From the NCBI RefSeq assembly GCF_029537395.1, contig NZ_CP120677.1:496001-560000 (forward strand): 64,000 bases of DNA. The letters run 5' to 3'. Below are positions 17,733 through 27,774 of the stretch, piece after piece (the first letter of the stretch is position 1; every line of letters begins with the position of its first letter). Position numbers and translations under genes: made by a program. The DNA comes from Tissierella sp. Yu-01 (GTDB lineage Bacteria; Bacillota; Clostridia; Tissierellales; Tissierellaceae). The notes beneath the pieces are model-generated. The model ran no database searches and was not told the origin of the DNA. It saw only the letters and a list, made by a program, of their open reading frames with translations.

Positions 17733-20405
17733 ATGGGAAATAGTAAAATTATGATAATAGATGGCAGCTCATTATTACACAGGGCATTTTATGCATTACC
17801 TTTACTTACAACTAAAAAAGGTCTATATACAAATGGTGTATATGGATTTTTAACTATGTTTTATAAATTACAAGATGAATACGATCCAGATTATATATGC
17901 GTAGCTTTTGATAAAAAGGGGCCTACTTTTAGGCATAAAGAATATGAGCAATACAAGGGAACTAGGCAATCAACACCATCAGAATTAGCTCAGCAATTTC
18001 CATTAATAAGGGAAATATTATCCTATATGAATATTACAACAATGGAAATGTCTGAATTTGAAGCTGATGATATAGCTGGTACTCTTGCAAGAGTAGGTGA
18101 GGAAAAGTCATTAGATGTTATTCTTGTGACAGGTGACAAGGACTATTTACAGCTTGCTACAGATAAGACAAAAGTACTTATAACTAAAAAGGGTATTACA
18201 GAGTTAGAGATTTATGATAAAAATAGGATAATTCAGGATTATGGAATTGAACCCAGACAGTTTATAGACTTAAAGGGTTTAATGGGGGATAAATCTGATA
18301 ATATACCTGGTGTACCTGGTGTAGGTGAAAAAACTGGTCTAAAACTTATAAAAGAATATGGAAGCCTTGAAGAAATATATGAGAATTTAGAAAATATAAG
18401 TGGTAAAAAATTAAAAGAAAATTTAATTGAAAATAAGAATTTAGCATTTATAAGTAGAAAGCTGGGTGAAATAATATTAAATGTTCCTTTGGATAAAAAT
18501 ATTGATGATTTAACAATCCAAGATCCAAAATGGAAGGATTTAAAATCTATTTTTGAAGAACTTGAATTTAAAAGTCTTTTAAATAGAATTCCTGCTGAAT
18601 ACAATGGTAAAGTTGAAAAGGTTAAAAAAGAATTCAAGGCCTTAGATATTAAATCCAAGGATTTTTTAAAGTTAGTTGAAGAAATAAAATCAGAGGGTAA
18701 ATTTGCATTTAAATTTATAATAGATGATTCTAATTATATAGAAAATGATGTAATTGGAATTGGCTTGAAAACCTTAAATGGAATTACTAATTATATTGAT
18801 TTAGAAAATGAGAAGATTGAATTTGTAAATTCTTTTAAATCAATATTTGAGGATAAGTCAATTAAAAAGATAGGTCATAATCTTAAAATTGATATAATAC
18901 AATTATTTAGATTGGGCATTGATATTAACAGCTATACTTTTGACTCTATGATTGCACAATACTTAATTAATCCTAGTCAATCTGATTATTCAATTAACAA
19001 TATAAGTGAGGAATACCTAGATTATTATGGTATTGATAGAGATGAGTTATTAGGAAAGGGTAAAAGTGCTAAAAGTTTTAGTGATTTGGATAGAGATTAT
19101 ATTTTAAATCATATTTCTTTCCTACTAGAATCAGTAGAAGAACTTGAACCTATCATGATTAGTAAGATAAAAGAACAAAATATGGAAAGCCTATATAATG
19201 ATATTGAATTACCTTTAGTTGAAGTTTTAGCTAGTATGGAATTTATAGGCTTTAAAATTGATGAAGATGAACTAAAAATACTTGGTAGAGAATATGATGA
19301 AGAGATTAAAACCTTGACCAATGATATATATAAATTATCAGATATTGAATTTAATATAAACTCTCCTAAGCAAATTGGTGAAATCCTTTTTGAAAAATTA
19401 GGTCTTCCAGTAATAAAAAAGACTAAAACTGGATATTCAACCAATGTGGAAGTGTTAGAGAAATTAATTGACCAACATCCAATTATTGAGAAGATTCTAA
19501 GATATAGACAAATTGTGAAATTGAAATCAACTTATATTGATGGGTTAGTTAATCTAATAAATAGAAATACAAATAGAATTCATTCTAGCTTTAATCAGAC
19601 CATAGCAACTACAGGAAGAATATCGAGTACCGATCCAAATCTACAAAACATACCTATTAGAACAGAAGATGGCCGAAGAATAAGAAAAGCTTTTGTTACT
19701 GATACAAATGAATTTAGATTGCTGGATGGTGATTATTCACAAATAGAGCTTAGAGTCTTAGCGCATATATCAGAAGATCCTAAATTGATTGAAGCCTTTG
19801 TAGAAGGAGAAGATATTCATAGGAAAACAGCCTCAGAAGTATTTCATTTGGATATAGAAGAGGTAACATCTGAATTAAGATATAGGGCAAAAGCTGTAAA
19901 TTTTGGTATAGTATATGGTATATCGGACTTTGGTTTAGCAAAAGATTTAAACATTTCAAGAAAAGAAGCTAAAGAATATATAGAAAACTATTTTAATAAA
20001 TTTAAATTGGTTAGAGAGTATATGGATAATATTGTTGATGCTGGTAAGGAAAATGGCTATGTTGAGACAATATTGAATAGAAGAAGATATATTCCGGAGT
20101 TAAGTGCTAAGAATTTCAATGTAAGATCTTTCGGTGAACGAATTGCAATGAATACACCTATACAGGGAAGTGCAGCTGATATTATAAAAATGGCAATGGT
20201 TAAAGTATATCATGAACTAAAAAATAAGTGCTTAAAGTCAAGGCTTATACTTACAGTTCATGACGAATTAATTTTAGAAGTTCACAAAGATGAAGTTGAA
20301 GTAGTAACCCAATTAGTAAAAAATATAATGGAAAATTCAATATCACTAAAGGTTCCTTTAAAAGTCGATTATGTGATTGGGGATAGCTGGTATGATACAA
20401 AGTAA
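17733..20405 (+). CDS. polA: DNA polymerase I
   Basis: This 890-residue PolA has an N-terminal 5'-nuclease domain (SSLLHRAFYALP, EADDIAGTLAR, GDKSDNIPGVPGVGEKTG), a central 3'-5' exonuclease-like domain and a C-terminal family A polymerase (TTGRISSTDPNLQNIP, DYSQIELRVLAH, RAKAVNFGIVYG, VHDELILEV). In the middle domain the first exonuclease motif (DxE in E. coli) reads FKFIIDD, so proofreading is probably lost, as in many Firmicutes. It functions in Okazaki-fragment processing and repair. GAGGAGTGG precedes the ATG. Its end overlaps coaE. Confidence 0.97.
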   Translation: MGNSKIMIIDGSSLLHRAFYALPLLTTKKGLYTNGVYGFLTMFYKLQDEYDPDYICVAFDKKGPTFRHKEYEQYKGTRQSTPSELAQQFPLIREILSYMNITTMEMSEFEADDIAGTLARVGEEKSLDVILVTGDKDYLQLATDKTKVLITKKGITELEIYDKNRIIQDYGIEPRQFIDLKGLMGDKSDNIPGVPGVGEKTGLKLIKEYGSLEEIYENLENISGKKLKENLIENKNLAFISRKLGEIILNVPLDKNIDDLTIQDPKWKDLKSIFEELEFKSLLNRIPAEYNGKVEKVKKEFKALDIKSKDFLKLVEEIKSEGKFAFKFIIDDSNYIENDVIGIGLKTLNGITNYIDLENEKIEFVNSFKSIFEDKSIKKIGHNLKIDIIQLFRLGIDINSYTFDSMIAQYLINPSQSDYSINNISEEYLDYYGIDRDELLGKGKSAKSFSDLDRDYILNHISFLLESVEELEPIMISKIKEQNMESLYNDIELPLVEVLASMEFIGFKIDEDELKILGREYDEEIKTLTNDIYKLSDIEFNINSPKQIGEILFEKLGLPVIKKTKTGYSTNVEVLEKLIDQHPIIEKILRYRQIVKLKSTYIDGLVNLINRNTNRIHSSFNQTIATTGRISSTDPNLQNIPIRTEDGRRIRKAFVTDTNEFRLLDGDYSQIELRVLAHISEDPKLIEAFVEGEDIHRKTASEVFHLDIEEVTSELRYRAKAVNFGIVYGISDFGLAKDLNISRKEAKEYIENYFNKFKLVREYMDNIVDAGKENGYVETILNRRRYIPELSAKNFNVRSFGERIAMNTPIQGSAADIIKMAMVKVYHELKNKCLKSRLILTVHDELILEVHKDEVEVVTQLVKNIMENSISLKVPLKVDYVIGDSWYDTK

Positions 20406-21012
20406 ATGTACTATTATCGGACTTTCAGGTGGTATAGCAACAGGGAAATCAACAGTAACAAATATGCTCATAAATAGGGGATATAAAGTTATCGATGCAG
20501 ATATTATTTCCAAGGAAGTTGTCAAAGCTGGGAAACCAGCCTATTATGAAATTTTGACTTATTTTGGAGATGAAATACTTGAAGATAATAATTCTATAAA
20601 CAGAAAGAAGTTGGGAAAGTTAATATTTAGTAATTCAAAATTAAGAGAGAAGCTGAACGAAATAGTTCATCCTAGGATTTTTGAAGCAATTACTGCACAA
20701 ATTAATAATCTGTGTATAGATAATTTTGTGATTTTCTTGGATATACCCTTACTGTTTGAAAACATTGATAAAATGCAAAGATATGGAATTGAATTTGATG
20801 AAACTTGGATTGTTTATGCAGATGAGGATATTCAATTAGTAAGATTAATGAAAAGGGATAATATAGACGCAGAAGAAGCTATTTTGAAAATCAGCTCTCA
20901 GATGAATTTAGGAGATAAAAAGAAAATGGCTACAAGAATACTTTATAATAATGGAGATCTTAATGAACTGGAGAAAAATTTAGAATTAATACTAAGAGAG
21001 TTAAGTATATGA
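20392..21012 (+). CDS. coaE: dephospho-CoA kinase
   Basis: The last enzyme of CoA synthesis phosphorylates the 3'-hydroxyl of dephospho-CoA. The Walker A motif GLSGGIATGKST lies near residue 10, and DADIISKEVV and the lid/LID region RLMKRDN follow. ATG 20392 overlaps the polA stop by 14 bases; an upstream in-frame TTG has no better site. The length of about 206 residues is typical. The polA-coaE order is common in Firmicutes, often with mutM between. Confidence 0.92.
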   Translation: MIQSKCTIIGLSGGIATGKSTVTNMLINRGYKVIDADIISKEVVKAGKPAYYEILTYFGDEILEDNNSINRKKLGKLIFSNSKLREKLNEIVHPRIFEAITAQINNLCIDNFVIFLDIPLLFENIDKMQRYGIEFDETWIVYADEDIQLVRLMKRDNIDAEEAILKISSQMNLGDKKKMATRILYNNGDLNELEKNLELILRELSI

Positions 21013-21027
21013 TGGAGGGATCTCTTA

Positions 21028-21705
21028 TTGCTTTATTTAATTAACAGAAGTTTTAAATTAATATTTAAATTTATAATATTTATCTTAATTGCCTCAATTA
21101 TTGTAGGTCTAGCAATTTCTATTATATTTCCTATTGCATATAAAAACGAAATATACAAGTATTCCATGGAGAACGAACTAGATCCATTTTTAGTTGCTGC
21201 AATTATAAATGTTGAAAGTAAATATGATAAAGATGCTATTTCAAATAAAGATGCAAGAGGTTTAATGCAAATAGGATTACAAACTGGAAATTGGGGTGCT
21301 GATGTATTAGCTATTGAGGGATTTGATTCTAATAAACTATATGATCCTGAGATCAATATCAGAATTGGAACCTGGTATTTAAAACAATTAAAGAGTGAAT
21401 TTAATAATGATATGAATTTAGTCTTAGCTGCCTACAACGCTGGAAGCGGAAATGTTAGTAAATGGCTTAAAGATGAAAGTTATAGTAAAGATGGAAATAC
21501 TCTATCTAAAATTCCATTTAAAGAAACTGATGAGTATTTAGACAAAGTTAAATTTAATCAGAAGGTATATAGTACTATATACAAACACTATATGGAAAAA
21601 CCTGATACTAGTAATGGCTTTTATACCGATGTTATAATATTATTGAGAACTTATCTTAGCAATTTGATTAAGTCCTTACGCAAGGGGGGATATCTTGAAA
21701 TCTAG
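21028..21705 (+). CDS. lytic transglycosylase, SLT domain
   Basis: This 225-residue protein has an N-terminal membrane helix (near residues 10-32) and a soluble lytic transglycosylase domain. It has the catalytic glutamate in IINVESKYDKDA, the ARGLMQI motif and the AYNAGSGNVSKWL motif. It would cleave peptidoglycan outside the membrane. The TTG start has GGAGGG eight bases upstream. It overlaps the following lipoprotein gene by 11 bases, so both are probably cotranscribed with coaE. Confidence 0.9.
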   Translation: MLYLINRSFKLIFKFIIFILIASIIVGLAISIIFPIAYKNEIYKYSMENELDPFLVAAIINVESKYDKDAISNKDARGLMQIGLQTGNWGADVLAIEGFDSNKLYDPEINIRIGTWYLKQLKSEFNNDMNLVLAAYNAGSGNVSKWLKDESYSKDGNTLSKIPFKETDEYLDKVKFNQKVYSTIYKHYMEKPDTSNGFYTDVIILLRTYLSNLIKSLRKGGYLEI

Positions 21706-23386
21706 AAAGCTTGTGTTTCTACTAGTTGTATTAATGTTATTTACTTTTTTGACAGGTTGCAATTCAGATATAGAACCTATAGCAAATACCGAAAATGAAG
21801 AAGTGGATATTGATTACTTAATTGTTGAAGGTGGACAAGTCGTATTGCCTTTAACACCATTCAATACTTTAAATCCTTTAATGACTAGTAACTTAAGTTA
21901 TTATTACTTTAGCAAACTAATATATGAAGGATTATATGAGTTTAATGATAGTTTAGAACCTACACCTCAATTAGCTGAAAGTCATACAATTTTGGATGAT
22001 GGGAAAACAGTTTTAGTAAAATTAAGGGAAGATGTATATTGGCATGACGGAGAAAAGTTTACTACAGAAGATGTTATGTTTACAATCAATGTATTATCTA
22101 ATTCTAAGTTAAATACTGCTTATAATGATAATATTTCCTATTTTAAAAGTATAAGTGCAAATGTTATTGATGATTACAATATAGAGTTAAGATTTGAAGT
22201 TCCATCCGGTAACGTCTTAGAATCATTGACGTTTCCCATAATTCCAAGCCATCAATTCATAGCCAATAAAGCAAATGATAGATATGCTATGGCACTACAA
22301 TTAGAGGGGTACTCACCAATAGGTACTGGACCATTCAAATTTATTAATTACGATAAATATAAGAGTATAGAACTTGAAGCGTATGAGAACTATAGATTTG
22401 GAAAACCAAGTATCGCAAATGTAATAGGTAAAGTACTCAATAATAATGAACTATTTATAACAGCCTTTGAGGCAGGGCAAATCAATATAACACCTGTAAC
22501 AGGAGTAGATTGGGATAAGCATAAAGAAAGTTCTAGGATTAAAATTTTGGAATATGTCTCCAATGATTATGAATTTCTCGCTTTTAATTTTAACAATCCA
22601 ATTTTTTCAGGCGAAAATGGATCTGTTATAAGAAAGGCTATCAACTATGGAATTAATAGGCAAGAAATTATTCAGAAGATTTATCTAGGACATGCTACAC
22701 AAACCGATGTACCGTTACATCCAAATTCTTGGTTACTATCTGAAGAAGCGAATCATTATGGATATAATCCGGCAACAGGTAGAGAACTTCTAACATCATC
22801 TGGACTGATAGATGTTAATGGCGATGGGATATTGGAGGACCAGGAAGGTAATAAAATATCATTTAGTTTAGTTACTAACCCTACTAATTTATATAGGTTT
22901 AGGGTTGCTGAAATGATCCGAGAGGATTTAAAAGAAATAGGTATAGAAATAGTACTTGCTTTTGATACTTCTTATGAACGAGATATTGAATTAGAAGATA
23001 AGATGAATGAATGGGATGAATTAAATGAAAAAATTACTTCTGGTAAATTTGATATAGCTTTATTAGGGTGGCAACTATCCCTAATACCTGATCTAAATGA
23101 ATTTTTCCATAGTAACCAAATCGGTCAAAACAACATTATCAATTATAATAACGAAGTTATGGACACTTTGCTATTAAATGTTGATAATTCTTTCTCAAAG
23201 GAATCTAGGATAACCTCGTACAATGAAATACAGAAATATATTATAGATGACTTGCCATATGTTAGCTTGTTTCTTAGGAATAAAGCAATTTTAATCGATA
23301 CTAAAATCAGAGGGGAGCTTAGCCCGAATATATTTAATCCTTATAAAGGCTTAGAAAAGTGTTTCATAGCATTAGATTCAGAATAA
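21695..23386 (+). CDS. oligopeptide ABC transporter substrate-binding lipoprotein (SBP family 5)
   Basis: The 563-residue protein has a lipoprotein signal (hydrophobic stretch and lipobox LTGC, cysteine near residue 22) and an SBP_bac_5 domain (YYFSKLIYEGLYEF, LREDVYWHDGEKFTTEDV, SPIGTGPFKF). It is expected to bind peptides outside the cell for an ABC importer. No permease or ATPase genes are next to it, so it is an orphan receptor here. The start is TTG with AAGGGGGGA upstream. Confidence 0.88.
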   Translation: MKSRKLVFLLVVLMLFTFLTGCNSDIEPIANTENEEVDIDYLIVEGGQVVLPLTPFNTLNPLMTSNLSYYYFSKLIYEGLYEFNDSLEPTPQLAESHTILDDGKTVLVKLREDVYWHDGEKFTTEDVMFTINVLSNSKLNTAYNDNISYFKSISANVIDDYNIELRFEVPSGNVLESLTFPIIPSHQFIANKANDRYAMALQLEGYSPIGTGPFKFINYDKYKSIELEAYENYRFGKPSIANVIGKVLNNNELFITAFEAGQINITPVTGVDWDKHKESSRIKILEYVSNDYEFLAFNFNNPIFSGENGSVIRKAINYGINRQEIIQKIYLGHATQTDVPLHPNSWLLSEEANHYGYNPATGRELLTSSGLIDVNGDGILEDQEGNKISFSLVTNPTNLYRFRVAEMIREDLKEIGIEIVLAFDTSYERDIELEDKMNEWDELNEKITSGKFDIALLGWQLSLIPDLNEFFHSNQIGQNNIINYNNEVMDTLLLNVDNSFSKESRITSYNEIQKYIIDDLPYVSLFLRNKAILIDTKIRGELSPNIFNPYKGLEKCFIALDSE

Positions 23387-23389
23387 AAG

Positions 23390-23418
23390 TTGCTATTTGT
23401 TAAAAAAGCATTTATAAT
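23390..23418 (+). promoter_or_regulatory. promoter of tRNA-Leu(GAG)
   Basis: TTGCTA (23390-23395), a 17-base spacer and a perfect TATAAT (23413-23418) lie just upstream of the tRNA, three bases after the preceding stop codon. Confidence 0.75.
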
Positions 23419-23431
23419 ATTATGTGTGCCT

Positions 23432-23518
23432 GCAGGGGTGGTGGAATTGGTAGACACGATAGTTTGAGGGGCTATTGCTGTAAAAGGCATGAGGGTTCGA
23501 GTCCCTTCTCCTGCACCA
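23432..23518 (+). tRNA. tRNA-Leu (anticodon GAG)
   Basis: Class II tRNA: acceptor GCAGGGG / CTCCTGC, anticodon stem ATAGT/GCTAT around TTGAGGG (anticodon GAG, reading CUC/CUU), variable arm TGCTGTAAAAGGCA and T arm with GGTTCGAGTCC. CCA is encoded at the 3' end. Confidence 0.96.
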
Positions 23519-23553
23519 ATATTTGCCAAAGTTCGACAATAAATAAACTATAT

Positions 23554-23594
23554 TTGTCCAATTTATATACATGGTAAATAATAAATGGTATAAT
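23554..23594 (+). promoter_or_regulatory. possible promoter region of the rnf operon
   Basis: A perfect TATAAT is at 23589-23594 but lacks a good -35 at the right distance. Alternatively TTGTCC (23555-23560) and AATAAT (23578-23583) are 17 bases apart. The rnfC start is about 70 bases downstream. Confidence 0.4.
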
Positions 23595-23664
23595 TAGAAA
23601 GGATATGGCTTTTTTTAAAAGGCTTATTTCTTTTTAAAAATATAATATAAAGAGGTGGAATTCA

Positions 23665-24990
23665 ATGAGTATGAGACTTGACAATCTCACATTTAAAGGT
23701 GGATTACATGTACCAGATAATAAAGGTTTAGTTAGTAGCAAAGCAATTGAGTTAGCTAGAGAGCCTAAAACTGTTTACATATCTTTACAACAACATGTAG
23801 GTGCGCCATGTGAAGCTTTAGTCAAAGTTGGTGACAATGTAAAGGTTGGACAAAAAATTGCTGATTCAAAAGCGAAATTAGCAGCCCCAATCCATTCAAG
23901 TGTATCTGGTGTTGTAAAAGGCATTTCCAAAATGTATACAACAACAGGAATAAAATGTGACTGTATTGAAATTGAATCCGATGGACTGAATGAAATGCAT
24001 GAATCCGTAGGTACTAAAGCTGATTTAAGTAAATTATCTAAATCTGAAATTATTGAAAGAATTAGAGAATCGGGAGTAGTTGGTTTAGGTGGAGCAGGAT
24101 ATCCTATGCATTCAAAATTAATCTCATCAGAGGGTTGTTCTGTAGATACTGCTATTCTTAATGGGGCAGAATGTGAACCATATTTAACTTGTGACCATCG
24201 CATAATGTTAGAACATCCAGACAAAGTTATATTTGGTCTTGAAGTTATTATGAAGTACTTAAGCGTTGAAGAAGGGTACATAGCAGTAGAAAATAATAAG
24301 ATGGATGCAATTGATGCGCTTAAAAATGCATCTAAGGGCAAAAATATTAAAGTTGTTAGTCTAAAGACTAAATTCCCTCAAGGAGATTCATACAGAATTG
24401 TCGATGCCGTAACTGGTAGAAAGGTACCAAGAGACGCCCGTTGTAAGGACGCAAACTCTATAGTAAGTAATGTTCATACTGCTTATTCTGTGGCTGAAGC
24501 AATTTTAGATAGCAAACCACTTTATGAAAGAGTTATCACTGTAACAGGAAATGGTATTAAAGAACCTAAGAATCTATTGGTCAAAATTGGGACAACAATA
24601 GGTGAATTAATAGAACAATGTGGTGGATTCAATGGGAAACCTGGAAAAATTATTGCTGGTGGACCAATGACTGGGATGGCTCAATTTTCATTAGATACAC
24701 CAATAGTAAAGACTACTGGTGGTATACTTGTGCTTACTGAAGAAGAAACAAAGGTAGATAAGGTACAGCCTTGTATTAAATGCGGTAGATGTGTAGAAGT
24801 ATGTCCAGTATACTTAGAACCATTGTATATTGCTGCTTATTCTCTAAAGGATAATTATGAAGCAGCTGAAAGATATGATGCGTTGGCTTGTATATCATGT
24901 GGAAGTTGTTCATATATTTGTCCATCAAAAAGACCATTAACGGAAGCTATAACTCATGCTAAGAATGAAATTAAATCAAAAAGAAAATAA
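23665..24990 (+). CDS. rnfC: Rnf electron transport complex subunit C
   Basis: RnfC, 441 residues, is the peripheral subunit proposed to take part in NAD(H)-side electron transfer. It has an N-terminal barrel-sandwich region, the GGAGYPMHSK and NGAECEPYLTCDH motifs of the NuoF-like nucleotide/FMN fold, an SLBB-type segment, and two [4Fe-4S] motifs, CIKCGRCVEVCP (from residue 370) and CISCGSCSYICP. The enzyme complex oxidises reduced ferredoxin with NAD+ and pumps Na+ or H+. First gene of rnfCDGEAB; ATG follows AGAGGTGG. Confidence 0.96.
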   Translation: MSMRLDNLTFKGGLHVPDNKGLVSSKAIELAREPKTVYISLQQHVGAPCEALVKVGDNVKVGQKIADSKAKLAAPIHSSVSGVVKGISKMYTTTGIKCDCIEIESDGLNEMHESVGTKADLSKLSKSEIIERIRESGVVGLGGAGYPMHSKLISSEGCSVDTAILNGAECEPYLTCDHRIMLEHPDKVIFGLEVIMKYLSVEEGYIAVENNKMDAIDALKNASKGKNIKVVSLKTKFPQGDSYRIVDAVTGRKVPRDARCKDANSIVSNVHTAYSVAEAILDSKPLYERVITVTGNGIKEPKNLLVKIGTTIGELIEQCGGFNGKPGKIIAGGPMTGMAQFSLDTPIVKTTGGILVLTEEETKVDKVQPCIKCGRCVEVCPVYLEPLYIAAYSLKDNYEAAERYDALACISCGSCSYICPSKRPLTEAITHAKNEIKSKRK

Positions 24991-25015
24991 ATCATAGACG
25001 TAAGGAGGATATTTA

Positions 25016-25984
25016 ATGGAAGGAATTAAAACGGATTCAGTTGTTTTAGATGATATGCTTACAGTATCAGCTGCGCCTCATATTCGTTCTAATGAATCAG
25101 TTAGAAGAATTATGTTAGATGTTGTTATTGCCTTAGTACCAGCTATGATTGGGAGCATATATTTCTTTGGTCTGAATGCCTTAAAATTATTATTAGTGAC
25201 AACAATATCTGCTGTATTTTTTGAAGCAGCTATGCAAAAACTTTTCAAAAAAGAAATTAGGATTAGAGATCTTAGTGCAGTAGTAACAGGAATTTTACTA
25301 GCTTTTAATCTCCCAGCAGGAGCTCCATGGTGGGTTGCAGTATTTGGAGCGGGATTTGCAATAATAGTAGTAAAAGAATTATTTGGTGGTATAGGCTCTA
25401 ACTTTATGAACCCTGCATTAGCAGCAAGAGCTGCATTAGTAGCTTCTTGGCCTGGAATTATGTCAAATTACGTAAATCCAGATGGAATGAGTGCGGCTAC
25501 TCCATTAGCTATATTAAAAGATGGTGCTGGATCATTACCATCAATTCAAAGAATGTTAATTGGTGATATAGGTGGTGTTATTGGAGAAACTTCAGTAATA
25601 TTACTATTAATAGGTGCTGCTTACTTAATCATTAGAAAAGTTATAGATTGGAAAATTCCAGCAATCTATATAGCAACTACGGCTATTTTCTTATTATTAT
25701 TTGGTGTAGATTCAAATGCTATAATTTACCATATTCTAGGTGGTGGCTTAATACTTGGAGCATTCTTTATGGCTACTGATTATTCCTCATCACCAGTTAC
25801 TCCAAAGGGTAGAATTATCTTTGCTATAGGTTGTGGCTTCTTAACAGCATTATTTAGATTATATGGAAGTATGCCTGAAGGTGTTTCATATTCAATTCTT
25901 CTAATGAATGTTGCATCACCAGTAATCGAAAAATGGACTAAGCCTAGAGTATTTGGGGAGGTAAAGAGAAATGAAAACCGTTAG
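25016..25984 (+). CDS. rnfD: Rnf electron transport complex subunit D
   Basis: This 322-residue integral membrane protein has about nine hydrophobic helices, homologous to NqrB. The covalent-FMN motif S-x-x-T is present as SAAT with Thr162 the expected attachment residue. AGGAGG precedes the ATG. The 3' end overlaps rnfG by 14 bases. It is part of the membrane ion-translocating core. Confidence 0.95.
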   Translation: MEGIKTDSVVLDDMLTVSAAPHIRSNESVRRIMLDVVIALVPAMIGSIYFFGLNALKLLLVTTISAVFFEAAMQKLFKKEIRIRDLSAVVTGILLAFNLPAGAPWWVAVFGAGFAIIVVKELFGGIGSNFMNPALAARAALVASWPGIMSNYVNPDGMSAATPLAILKDGAGSLPSIQRMLIGDIGGVIGETSVILLLIGAAYLIIRKVIDWKIPAIYIATTAIFLLLFGVDSNAIIYHILGGGLILGAFFMATDYSSSPVTPKGRIIFAIGCGFLTALFRLYGSMPEGVSYSILLMNVASPVIEKWTKPRVFGEVKRNENR

Positions 25985-26546
25985 ATATGCATTGGTATTA
26001 CTTGTTGTAGGTATAGTTGCAGGAGGAGTATTGGCATACTCTAACAGTATTACAGCTCCTATAATTGCAGAACAACAAAAAGCAGGAAGTCTTGGAGCAT
26101 TTGCTGAAGTATTCCCAGAAGCAGATGACTTTGTAGCTATAGATGAAGCATTATTAAGTGAAATAACTTCTAATAATTCATATGTACAAGAAGTATATGA
26201 AGCTAAAGTAGGTGATGAAACTATAGGTTATGGTTTTAAGACAGTTTCAGGTGGTTATGGTGGAGATATAGTTACAGTATCTGGTTTTTCACTTGAAGGA
26301 ACTGTAGCTGGTATTAGAGTAATTGAAAACTCTGAGACACCTGGATTAGGAACTAAGGTAGTTGATGATACTGCATACCAAGAATCATATGTAGGCAAGT
26401 CTGCTTCTGAAAATTTAGTAGTTGTAGCTTCACCTGCAGCAGATAATGAGGTGTTATTGTTATCAGGTGCTACAGTTTCATCTAATGGAGTACTTACCGG
26501 AGTAAATGGTGCGAGAGAAGCATTTGTAAACTTCTTTGCAAATTAG
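25971..26546 (+). CDS. rnfG: Rnf electron transport complex subunit G
   Basis: This 191-residue protein has one N-terminal membrane helix and an extracytoplasmic FMN-binding domain. The covalent flavin motif SGAT is at residues 165-168, with Thr168 the likely attachment site. Covalent attachment in RnfG/RnfD generally needs the flavin transferase ApbE, which is not in this window. It overlaps the end of rnfD, so it is translationally coupled. Confidence 0.95.
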   Translation: MKTVRYALVLLVVGIVAGGVLAYSNSITAPIIAEQQKAGSLGAFAEVFPEADDFVAIDEALLSEITSNNSYVQEVYEAKVGDETIGYGFKTVSGGYGGDIVTVSGFSLEGTVAGIRVIENSETPGLGTKVVDDTAYQESYVGKSASENLVVVASPAADNEVLLLSGATVSSNGVLTGVNGAREAFVNFFAN

Positions 26547-26564
26547 TAATTGGAGGTGTAAATA

Positions 26565-27164
26565 ATGAAATTTTCAAATATAATCAAAAACGGTATAATT
26601 AGCGAAAATCCTATATTAGTATCATTGATAGGTATGTGTTCAGTATTAGCAGTATCTTCAAGTGCAATTAACAGTATAGCTATGGGTGCTTCCGTAATTG
26701 CGGTTTTAACGTGTTCAAATATAGCTATATCACTATTAAGAAAATTCATACCGAATGAAATACGTATACCGGTATTTATTGTTGTTATAGCAACATTTGT
26801 AACTATCGTTGATATGTTCTTAAAGGCTTATGCACCAGATATATACGCTGCACTTGGAATATTCATTCCACTAATAGTTGTAAACTGTTTGATTTTAGCT
26901 AGAGCTGAAGCTTTTGCTTATACAAATGGTGTAATTGCTTCTGCAGTAGACGGTTTTGCTATGGGATTAGGGTATACTTTAGCAATAACTATATTAGGTG
27001 TTTTAAGAGAAATATTAGGTGCTGGTTCAGTATTTGGTATATCTTTGTTCGGGGAATCTTTCCAACCAGCAGCAATATTTGTTGCTGCGCCAGGAGCATT
27101 TATTTTACTTGGTATACTTATTGCGATATTTAGAACAGCACAAAAAAAGGTAGCTGCAAATTAA
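26565..27164 (+). CDS. rnfE: Rnf electron transport complex subunit E
   Basis: This 199-residue protein with six hydrophobic segments is homologous to NqrD/RsxE. It has the family stretch NPILVSLIGMCSVLAVS near the N-terminus and AEAFAYTNGV in the middle. It forms the membrane core with RnfA. ATG follows TGGAGGTG; gap of 18 bases from rnfG. Confidence 0.95.
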   Translation: MKFSNIIKNGIISENPILVSLIGMCSVLAVSSSAINSIAMGASVIAVLTCSNIAISLLRKFIPNEIRIPVFIVVIATFVTIVDMFLKAYAPDIYAALGIFIPLIVVNCLILARAEAFAYTNGVIASAVDGFAMGLGYTLAITILGVLREILGAGSVFGISLFGESFQPAAIFVAAPGAFILLGILIAIFRTAQKKVAAN

Positions 27165-27187
27165 TATGAATAGAGGAGGAAGAATAA

Positions 27188-27763
27188 ATGGGTAGTATTT
27201 TTACAATACTGGTATCAACGATATTTGTTAACAACTATGTATTTGCTAAATTCTTAGGGATTTGTCCTTTTCTAGGCGTATCCAGTAAAATGGACACAGC
27301 TACCGGTATGGGAGTGGCTGTAACATTTGTTACTACTTTAGCATCTATAGTTACATTTATAATTCAAAAATATGTTTTAGATGTATTTGGACTTGGATAT
27401 TTACAAACAATCGTATTTATTTTAGTTATAGCATCATTAGTTCAGTTTGTTGAAATGGCAATAAAGAAGATGAGTCCTACATTATATAATGCTTTAGGGG
27501 TTTATCTACCTTTAATTACAACTAACTGTATTGTATTAGGCGTTGCCATACTAAATATTCAAGAAGGATATACTTTAATCGAAACAATAGCAAGTTCTAT
27601 AGGCGCATCATTAGGATTCTTTTTAGCATTGGTACTAATGGCTGGTCTTAGAGAGAAAATGGAATTAGCTGATATACCTGAAGCATTAGTTGGTTTTCCA
27701 ATTACGTTGATAGCAACTGGATTGATGTCCATTGCCTTTTCAGGCTTTGCTGGACTAGTTTAG
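27188..27763 (+). CDS. rnfA: Rnf electron transport complex subunit A
   Basis: This 191-residue six-helix protein is homologous to NqrE/RsxA. The typical segments are VNNYVFAKFLGICPFLGVS and LITTNCIVLGVA; the cysteines in these inverted segments of RnfA/RnfE hold an iron-sulfur centre between the subunits in related complexes. AGAGGAGG precedes the ATG. Confidence 0.96.
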   Translation: MGSIFTILVSTIFVNNYVFAKFLGICPFLGVSSKMDTATGMGVAVTFVTTLASIVTFIIQKYVLDVFGLGYLQTIVFILVIASLVQFVEMAIKKMSPTLYNALGVYLPLITTNCIVLGVAILNIQEGYTLIETIASSIGASLGFFLALVLMAGLREKMELADIPEALVGFPITLIATGLMSIAFSGFAGLV

Positions 27764-27774
27764 GAGGTATAGAA

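Noticed and set aside
21695-23386. Complete peptide ABC transporter
   Set aside because: Only the binding lipoprotein is present; the following DNA is a tRNA and rnfC.
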